A stretch of DNA of 14,478 nt, from positions 116,666 to 131,143 of the forward strand of contig BQKZ01000677.1 in assembly GCA_036244855.1 (NCBI GenBank), read 5' to 3'. A program made the position numbers and the translations under genes. The stretch is from Temnopleurus reevesii. Lineage: Eukaryota > Echinodermata > Echinoidea > Temnopleuroida > Temnopleuridae. Below, one piece after another: positions 1 to 9,100 of this stretch; position 1 is the first letter of the stretch; every line of letters begins with the position of its first letter. Below the pieces are notes generated by a model. The model ran no database searches and had not been told where the DNA came from. It was given only the letters and a program-made list of their open reading frames with translations.

Positions 1-15
1 TGTAGATGATCGGTG
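1..15 (-). other. STXBP4: Start of STXBP4 3' UTR
   Basis: Bases following the TAA stop on the minus strand. No polyadenylation signal is within the window, so the UTR continues past the left edge. Confidence 0.7.
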
Positions 16-115
16 TTACGTCCTTGTTTCTTGTAGCTCATCTCTCTCATTTACACTAGGCAGATGATTAACACTGGACACCGGATGTATCCATGTGGTG
101 CATTGAGTCACATGG
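16..115 (-). CDS. STXBP4: STXBP4 last coding exon, window exon 10 (residues 332-364): second half of WW domain and stop
   Basis: 100 nt from acceptor TTCTTACAG to the TAA at 16-18. It encodes NHVTQCTTWIHP, which finishes the WW domain with W340 and P343, 22 residues after the first Trp. A short polar tail (VSSVNHLPSVNERDELQETR, then T) follows and ends the protein, much like the short acidic/polar tail of vertebrate STXBP4. The usual TQTTSW is here TQCTTW, a mild variant unlikely to break the fold. Confidence 0.92.
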
Positions 116-3100
116 CTGTAAGAAAGAAAAAATGTAATATGGCAAGTTGTCAGCACTTTCCTTCAACATTATCACCTTCGCACAGTATTACAGACAATTG
201 TTTTATGTATTAGAAAATAGAAAGTGTACATTATCGATACAGCAAATTTTTAAACAACGCCTGCAGTCATTATGGCAAATAATCTATCTCGCTCCCATTT
301 GTTAAAAAATCTATTATTATGAATAATACAGAGGAGTAATGACAAAACGATTTATTACAGATATAATAACAATAATATATGATTTATATGGCGCCAAATC
401 CACTTTTCACGAAAATGCTCAAGGCGCAACTGGAAAATGTGTAGAGTAAGATAAAAGTTCAAGAAAATAACACAGGGACGAAATTAATTATATGAGCTAT
501 GCGGATTAATTTCCTACACGGGGAAAAAATGAGTACAGTGGAAACTCAGTATAACGAGGTGTTTGGAACAATCAAAATACCTTGATATAGTACAGTGAAA
601 CCTCTTTATAACGAGGTCCTTGGGACCATGAAAATTACCTTGTTATATCAGGTTCCTCACTATATCAGGGTAAAAAACCAAGGAACTATAAAGAGCTGGG
701 ACCAATAAAATCACCTTGTTATAACAGATATCTCGCTATATCCGACCTCTTTATAATGAGGTTCCAATGTAGTAATCTCATTATAGCAGAGTTAAAAAAC
801 AGTAAGTTATAAAGAGATGGGGCAAGAAATTTATATTCAGAATTTTGTTATATCAAATCTCTTTATACCAAGAACATTATGGAGAATAATAAATGCCATG
901 GGAAGATGTAAATTATAGTCACACTCACTTTAGATAGTACTTTGTTCCATCTGCAGTGTACGCTTCTTCCCAACCATGAGGCAAAGCTGGAGAGAAGATA
1001 AAAATGTAGTCTTGTTTGATTGCAAAGTATCAAGAACAACTCAAGAAAAAAAACACTCCTTATCAACATTAATATTGAGGTGTATTGTTTGACACATTTT
1101 TGAATAGCAGAGCATGGTTGTGTTTCATAAAGCTGTACAAAGATCTACGTATAACTCTACGACTGATTGGTGACCCTTTCTCAAGTAAGCTTCCATGTCA
1201 GGAGTTAACATTGTGTGCAGGAAAGGGTCACTAGTCATTTGTTAACCCTATTTTAACTGGGCTTTTTCAGACCAAGTTTATACTTGGGGGAGGGTCAATT
1301 TCAGATCATGACTACCTCTACAAACCATGTATGAAACTGGTTTCAAATAAAGCGAAGACAAAATGATTACATGTAAAATACAATCTCAATCCAAATACAT
1401 GTGACAATATTTGTTTGCTCATTTCAAAATTTTAGATTAATTCCAACAAATGATAAAAAATGTAATTTGATTCAGCTTTGTAGCACTGTAGATAAGGTCT
1501 CTTTTATCTTTTTCCTTTCTTCTATTTTTTTTGTTCTTGAAAGGCTGTCGTGGATATTAATAGGCCCGTTTATATAGCGAAATCATTATATGAATACATT
1601 CCACTGCAAATCCCATTCAGGCACTGGAACATTTCATTCTCACCTGGGTTAAGTGCAGGACAGTGTGGATGAATTTCTTGCTGGAGGAAATTAATGCCAT
1701 GAGTAGGATTCAAGCCACTGACCCTCTAGTTAAAAGGTGAGAGTCAGAACCACTACACCACAACACAATATTTCTCATGTTACTTGTTTATTTTAGTTGG
1801 CAATGTTTAGAGCAATATTAATTTACCTGTATTAATATAGTGCCCTTTATCTTGTTTGAAAAGAGTGTGTTAAACTTTACTATTAAAAGTTGCAAGCATT
1901 TGTACACTTGGGCAATTCCACGCTATAGTAAGCATTTCACCCAAAATTTCAAATCCATGCTAATTAAACAAATTTGGTATCATATGAAAGCTTAAAGTCT
2001 GAATTTTAAGAATCTTAGAAAAAATAAAAACTTTAAACGAGCATAAGGTTGATTTTAATTGTTTAATTAACATGATTAATTCTCGGAAAAATATGGAAAT
2101 TGTCAATGAAATATTAGGCATGCTGTGAGCAATGTTTCATACGTTTATGTCATGTATTGTGCTGTTTTCAACTTTTTTTGAGATTTAAAAACAATAATAA
2201 GGGGGTATTTTTGTGACATTCATTATTTTTTATGCTCCAGTAATTTCTTTTATATGACATTGTTAATTGTCCTTCCGTTACTGCAAAAACATGATTTTTT
2301 AACATTACATCATATATGGTGGCTTTACAAACCTGAAAATTTCAATGCAAAGCAATTAGGGATATCTATTAGTTGACTATCACGCAGCCCCTCCCCCCAA
2401 ATCTTCTTGGTTAATTAATAAAAGGCCAATTAGAAATGTCCTTCCGTTACGAAAGCCGGTAACGGAATACTTTGTTACTTTGATAACTTCAGAACGACTG
2501 AACCGATTTTACCCAATCTTGGATCAGATATGCATAAGCATGTTATAATGAATTAATTAAATTTTAGACTCAGGAGGTCAAAGGTCAAAGGTCACAGGGC
2601 CAAAAAACTTGTAAAAAATCACCAAAAATAGCTTGTTATCGCAATAAGTTCAGAACTGGTGTACAGATTGTGACCAAACTTGGCTCAAATATGCATGAGC
2701 ATGTGAGGATGAACTGAGTAGATTTTGGATTCAAGTTGACAAAGGTCACAGGGCCAGAAAACTTGTAAGACGTCCTTCAAAATAGCGTGTTACAACCATA
2801 ACTTCAGAACCGCTGAACAGATTTTAACCAACCTTGGGTCCATCACATATAGGCATGGGAAAATGGACTTATTCGATTTTGGGTTCAGGAGGTCAAAGGT
2901 CACATGTTAAAAAAACCTTGTAAAAATGACCCAAAATAGCTTGTTAAACTTCAGGACGGTTGGGCAGGATTCTACAAAACCTGGCTCAAGTAGGTACATG
3001 TATAAGCATGAGAGGAGAGACTTATTAGATTTCGAGTCCTGGGGGACAAAGGTCATAGGGAAAAAGAATTAACTTGCAAAAACCACCCAAAGTATTTGTG

Positions 3101-6100
3101 ACTTCTGATCTTCCTAACCACGGGATGACGGAGGCATAAATTTTGAGGTGGAGGTCGAGGACTCATCTTGTCTCAACTTGATACAAACTCAAACAATAAT
3201 TGTGTGTCAACTTTAAGCGCCTTCAATACTTTATTAATCAATGCAGATATTTGGTTTGGGAGGTAGCAAGAGAGATATTTGATTGGTTAGAATATTTGTG
3301 TTAATTATAAGACAGTAACAGACTATCATTTGTAGTTTAATCAAATCCACTGAGAAATATGAAACAGAGGTGAAGCAAGTATTGATTCTATTTACATTAT
3401 GTTAGACTTGAAAAGCTCTGTTATGATTATTCTATTGTTGACTTTAATTATCATACATTTGTTAATGTCATAATTCAATACTAAATTGGAACTAGAATGT
3501 TAATTCGAAATTGAATTCCAAGTCAAACTATATGAACTGTAGGCCTAGCTGTAAAGTGTAAAGAAGAACACATAATTTTCCCCGTACACGTGCAGCACTA
3601 GCAGAGCTATCCTATTGACCTTCGTTACTAAACACTAACAAATATCATGAACTGTAGTTAATTAAATAATTTGGAACACAACTACTTTAGAATACAAATA
3701 TGAACAACTTCAAAAACTCTAATGATTTTAAGTAAAAAATACCAATTAGCTAAAAATCATGTGTTTATTTTTGTATTCTTAGAACTCTTACTGACTTAAA
3801 ATGATTTGCATATTTTAGTTACTCCAGGGCAGATGTTCCCCTACAAGACTTTGGAATTTGTGGGAAGTTGTTCTAATGTTACCATTTTAAGGTTGGAAAT
3901 GTTCTTTGAGTTATTTTTTTCTTGCAGCAATTGCTACAACTTTCAATTTTGGCTTTGAATGTCCTTCCGTTACCATGGAATTATTCATAAATTAATGTCT
4001 TATAATGAAAGCCTGAATCAATTTTGGAATGTTAATTGCGTGGAATTCCAGCCCAAACTACATTTATTCAAATGTATACCAGCAAGCTGGCATAGACTAG
4101 TTAATTTCAAAGTATTTCAGTAAAACATTTTCTAATGTCTTTTCCCCATAGACATTACACATGCGAACCTTATGTCCTTCCGTTACCGTCCTTCCGTTAC
4201 CAAACACTACACTACAGTATGTGTTGTAATTAAATAAATTATTGACCAATTAGGAAGTGAAGTATATTCTAAGATAGCTGAAAATATAAGGATTCAGATG
4301 TATACCTTTAAATAAAAATAACTTTAGAAAATTCATAGAATTTTTCTAGATACTAATTCTCCCAAAAGAGGTGTCCATTTTGATGTCCTTCCGTTACCGA
4401 CCTCATTAATATACATATCTTAATACTGAAAAGAATATTCAACAAATAAATCAGTCAAAATCGAAGAAATTTGTTCTAGCCTTACTATTACCAGGTTTGA
4501 AATGTTCTTCCACCACTAGCTTCCTTGCAGTTCTTGTCTAAACGTTCAAATTTTTGTCCGAATGTCCTTCCGTTACCATGGAATTGCCCACTTATTGCTA
4601 CAGGTAACTCTGTTCAACTTCTAACAGTGAAATTTTGCTTATGATTAAGATTCTGCTAGGACGAAAAGCTCAAAACTCTTTCGACTACCTTTTACTCCAA
4701 AGCTCCCCATTATCGGATAAGCAGTTTGAGCAGTGCTCTTTACTTATCAATGTAATAAGAATCTGTTTTGGATAGTGATACTTACGTTCTGCTTCAATCA
4801 ATGCCTTGACAGCCTTGACAGTATCCCTAGCCTCTGTTGCCAAGTTGATAGGCCCTTTATGTTTACCAAGATAACCAGGGGGTCTGTATCCATTGGTGCC
4901 ACGTCGGACATGCTCTCCCTTGTTATAACGGTTACTGAATAGAAGAATAAAAAAGAAATTGATGGAGATGAGTGAGTAAGTCACCCGGGGCCCCATTTAC
5001 AGAAACTTAAAATACATGTATTTCAAGTTAAGAGCTACTGTGATAACCTGTAAATGTTAGCTACTGAAATCTTTGCACACTTTAAAACGTGTTTTCTACA
5101 TATGGGCATTTTCACCACAAAAAGACATGGAGGCAAAAAAAATCAAATTGATTTACAAGTAGAATGACTTATGGTTTTTGAAAGATGAAGGTCTGAATTT
5201 TCCGGAATATTATTTTATTTCAATTTTGGGGGCCATTTTGGATTTCAAAATGGCTGCTGAAATATGATGAAAAAATAATAATATTAATAAAAAATGCTTT
5301 GACATACATATTTTGTCATGTTATTTATGGTCACAAATGGGATGATAATAATTGTGTTTCATGTGGTGCAGCTAACTATTAAAACACAGGGGAAAAATGG
5401 AGAAATTCATTCAACTCATTCAAAAAATGTAAATAGAAATTATCATTATGGATGTAACGTCAGTTACCAAAAACATGAACTTTTACTTTTTATTTTCAAG
5501 ATTATTGGTCAAATTCAGTGAAACTTGGTAAATTTTGTCAAAATTAGGTAATACCCCATCCATTCATGCCAAAATTATTGAGAGTCAAGTTTTAATTGAT
5601 TCTTATTGGACGATTTAATATGTATAATGTCAGTTACCATACCGAAATGTAACGTCAGTTACCAGGTGTAATTGAAAAACATGGAAAAACAATGGTGGTC
5701 AATTATTTGTTGTTGAAAAAGGTTCATCTGTCAACAAATCATGTTTGATAAGTTTGACATAATGCACCTTTTCCAAGGCATTAAACCGATACATTAGTTT
5801 TGGGAGAGATGGCGCTTGAGATATTTAACTACTTTGTGACCTGGAGGAAAAGTATTACCATAATGCAGTGTTTCAACAGCAAATTAGAGCATGTTTGTAG
5901 TTTTTTTTAAATAAAATCGATCAAGAAATGGCTGAATTATCGCAAAATAAAGAAATGATGCTGCAGTCGCTCTCCCTTGCACAACACGCTTCACGTACAA
6001 AATGAACGCGAACTCACACATCGCAGACAATACCACCTATCGCTTCGCCCATTTCGGACCGACGCTCCCCTGTGCGAAAGCACTTAGTACACCATAGGGA

Positions 6101-9100
6101 TAATGGCTTTAATATTGGCGTGTTTGACGTAAAATATCCCAGAATATGTGCAACAATCTTCTCCCAATTTCGTGCACAGTTATGCATTTAAAGCAACTTG
6201 TGAATACATCAGCTCGTTTCACACCACTTTCTTCATCCCGACCATTACGAATCTACACCTTTAAATAGGCTATAAAAGGTACTTTATAATGGTGTAATTT
6301 GATTACAAATACAAACTACAGTATTTAAATATGGAGATCCAATTTTTTGCTTATTTAGAAATTGAGTCCCTCATATCACTGTTCCTGCTTTTAATTATAA
6401 ATGCTTTAAAATTGATTTGTTTCTCTTTTAGTAACTTGGAAAGAAATAGTTTTGAGTTTTAAAAAAGGTAAAAGTGAATTAATATTTTAGTACAATTAAT
6501 TTTGTGCATTCAGCATGGTGAAGTTTATTTTATTTTGCACTTTTCAATTTTGCGGACACCCGATGGCAAGCATCTTTCTTTTAACAAAATAATCAATATT
6601 TGCATGTTTTTAATTTTGTACATGCAGCATGTCAAGCTACATTCACAAACATTTCCACACAGGAATTTTTTTTCTCACTTTTACAGTATCTTAACTTTTA
6701 TTACTGTGTGAAAAACTTGAAGAAACTCTTTTCTATGCAAAATGATTGGTAAACTTGCGTGTCATGTCAACTGTAAAATGTCAGCTATGTAACGTCAGTT
6801 ACTATCAGGTGTTAAATTAATATATTTAAAAAAAATGAACTGTAAAAGTTGGTATTTTTATACTAAAATGCTCTTAGATTATCAGGTAAACAGCCATATC
6901 AGAATTACTTCCATACCAATTCCTGGATAGGAGATATAACTATATGATTAAAAATATTTTAAATTCATGTGTTATCTCTATGGCAAAATAACTGTAACGT
7001 CAGTTACCGTAACGCCAGTTACCATCATAGTAATGAAAAAAGTATCATAGCTAAAAAATACATTAACAGATCAAACATTTTTGGGCCAACTCTTAGCTTA
7101 GGAATGAAGGTATGTTACCATGTTAAGCTTATCACCCTAACCCATCAGGGACATGAGATATATTCATTTGATCAAACATCAAAAATTGCATGTCTTTTTT
7201 GTGTAACGTCAGTTACCAGCACAGTTTTGCTCGCTGAAGCATAGCGAGAGCAGTTTCATTGATTTTTTTTAGTATATATTTATAAACCCAATGTATACTA
7301 CATCACTCATATAAATAATAAAACCATGTGCTTGTACATGAACAAAGTTATACAAAGTGAAATAAGGGTTGGTTTGTGTTCTTGTAACGTCAGTAACCGT
7401 GTTTTCTACATATGGTATAGGAATTCTCTTCACATTCATCCATGCATGTCATCAGAGTATTCTTTCAGGGAATAGTTCATGCAGCATATAAATGAATATA
7501 CAGTCAAACCTTGTTATAAAGAGCACAGATATAACAAGCTCTCGTTATAACAAGGTGATTTTCCTAGTCCCATCTTTTTTGTATTCTATTGTATTTTAAC
7601 CCTGATAAAACAGGGTTATAAAAACAGGGTTTTATTATAAAGAGTAATATCTCTGGTCCCATGGACCTTGTAATAACGAGGATTGACTGTACTATTTTCT
7701 AATTGCTTGGGCTTTCTCTCCGTTTTAGTTTTGAATTGGAACAACAAAGATTCGAAAGATCTATTCTCATGGTTTGAAAGAGGTTCATTGTGATGAAGAA
7801 TAATTGAAAAAAGTTGATCAGTTGCCTCACGATGTGAAAACATAGAACGTTATGCGTTCGTTCTACATTTACATATAGCGAGACAACTGATAAATGCTCA
7901 TGAAATAGATATATTCGTACTGATCAAATTCTACTGTTTCTCTATATCCTAACTTCTAGCATACCTCTGAGTTCCATTAGGTCCGTCTGTAAAATCTTCA
8001 TGTACATTCTGTAAAACAAAATGGAACTGTTTACTTTCAATGAAAACCATACATAATAAAATCATATGCTTGTCACTTAACTTGAATGATTATTGTCATT
8101 GTCATCATCACTATCATCATCATCAGAAGCATCATCATCATCATCGGAATAACTAGATAAATCCTCAACCGCGCGCAGTCGAAAAATATGCCTTCGCCAT
8201 CGCCAATATTTGTCTGCTCGAAGAAACAAATATTGTTGACTGCATATTAATATTGTACACATTAAGTGCAAAACTTGTAGTAAAATAGATTGTTTTTTCA
8301 TTTGTATTTTGTGATAGGGAGAGGGGAAGGAATGGGTAGAACATTGGAATCACAAAGAATAAATTCAATCTTGTGACAATTCATGGACAGAGAGTACACT
8401 TGAGAATTTAGCTACATGGACGGACGAAGCCAAACCATTCATAAGTTATCTCAAGATATACCCATTTTTATGAATCTAATGACCCCTGTGACCTATGACC
8501 TTTGACGGATAACCCAAAAACATAATTGATTTTCACCCAATACAATTGTATAAGTGTTGCAAGAAACAACTTTTTTCATGAAAAAAATGGCACTGGTGAC
8601 TTTGACTTTGACTTTGACCTCCTAACCTAAAAAGTTGCATGCGACACCCTTCTTCTTATCTGCACACAAGAACAAGGTTTGAAGTTGATACAACAAACCA
8701 TTCGTAAATAATCACAAGAAATACCCATTTTCATGTATTCAATGACCTCTGTGACCTTTGAACTTTGACCTCATTGCCTAAAAATTTGCATGCAACATCC
8801 TACTTTCTATCTGCACACAGGACCAAGGTTTCAAGTTGATACTCCAAACAATTAAATGTTATCTCAAGAAATACCCATTTTCATGTATTCAATGACCTCT
8901 GTGACCTTTGACCTCATTGCCTAAAAATTAGCATGCAACATCATACTCTTGACCTACACACAGGACCAAGGTTTCAAGTTGATACTCCAAACCATTTATA
9001 AGTTATCTCAAGAAATACCCATTTTCATGTATTCAATGACCTCTGTGACCTTTGACCTTTGACCTCATTGTCTAAAAATTAGCATGCAACATCCTACCCT

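Larger units (their letters stand above)
1910..4589. mobile_element. E1: 2.7-kb TIR DNA transposon, non-autonomous, with GTCCTTCCGTTACC subterminal motifs
   Basis: The left end GGGCAATTCCA (1910-1920) is the exact inverse of the right end TGGAATTGCCC (4579-4589). ACTT directly flanks both ends (1906-1909, 4590-4593), a 4-bp target duplication. GTCCTTCCGTTAC(C) occurs at 2269, 2438, 3961, 4174, 4188, 4385 and 4564, with an inverted GGTAACGGA at 2458. No long open frame, so it is non-autonomous or decayed. A minisatellite fills about 2486-3090. The block ending near 3985 resembles the block ending at 4589, suggesting internal duplication of the right end. The superfamily is not recognised; the motifs look like transposase-binding sites (inference). 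Confidence 0.75.
5106..7397. mobile_element. E2: 2.3-kb element related to E1, with TGTAACGTCAGTTACC motifs
   Basis: Bounded by an exact 18-bp direct repeat, CGTGTTTTCTACATATGG, at 5088-5105 and 7398-7415. TGTAACGTCAGTTACC or variants lie at 5453, 5648, 6788, 6993, 7009, 7202 and 7383, plus a degenerate copy near 5624. Its left end shares short blocks with the E1 left end: GCATTT(T)CACC, TGAAAG..AA.GTCTGAATTTT, and GTTAC..AAAAACATGA after the first motif. No terminal inverted repeat and no significant reading frame was found. The exact boundary is uncertain by a few bases. Confidence 0.6.

Noticed and set aside
1706..1760. Possible true tRNA gene from the A- and B-box-like sequences
   Set aside because: The B box is degraded, no complete cloverleaf can be drawn, and the sequence continues into a SINE body also present at 10948.
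4685..4996. Single open frame of 103 codons on the minus strand
   Set aside because: Only 4786-4934 is exon; the frame extends by chance into both introns past a consensus acceptor and donor.
5318..7244. Several 67-91-codon plus-strand frames in E2
   Set aside because: Low-complexity, AT-driven frames inside a non-coding transposon; no transposase motif such as DDE/DDD or a zinc-finger pattern.
5453..7398. Regular short repeats considered as a CRISPR-like array
   Set aside because: Spacing is about 180-200 bp or more and irregular, spacers are far too long, and the context is a eukaryotic intron.
8077..8301. Minus-strand frame with an Asp-rich run (DDDDDASDDDDSDDD) as a possible extra STXBP4 exon
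   Set aside because: It is a translated CAT microsatellite. Its possible donor (CAA|GTTAAG) leaves phase 1 in that frame, which would put a stop in the next exon; the in-phase frame would read a poly-Met stretch.
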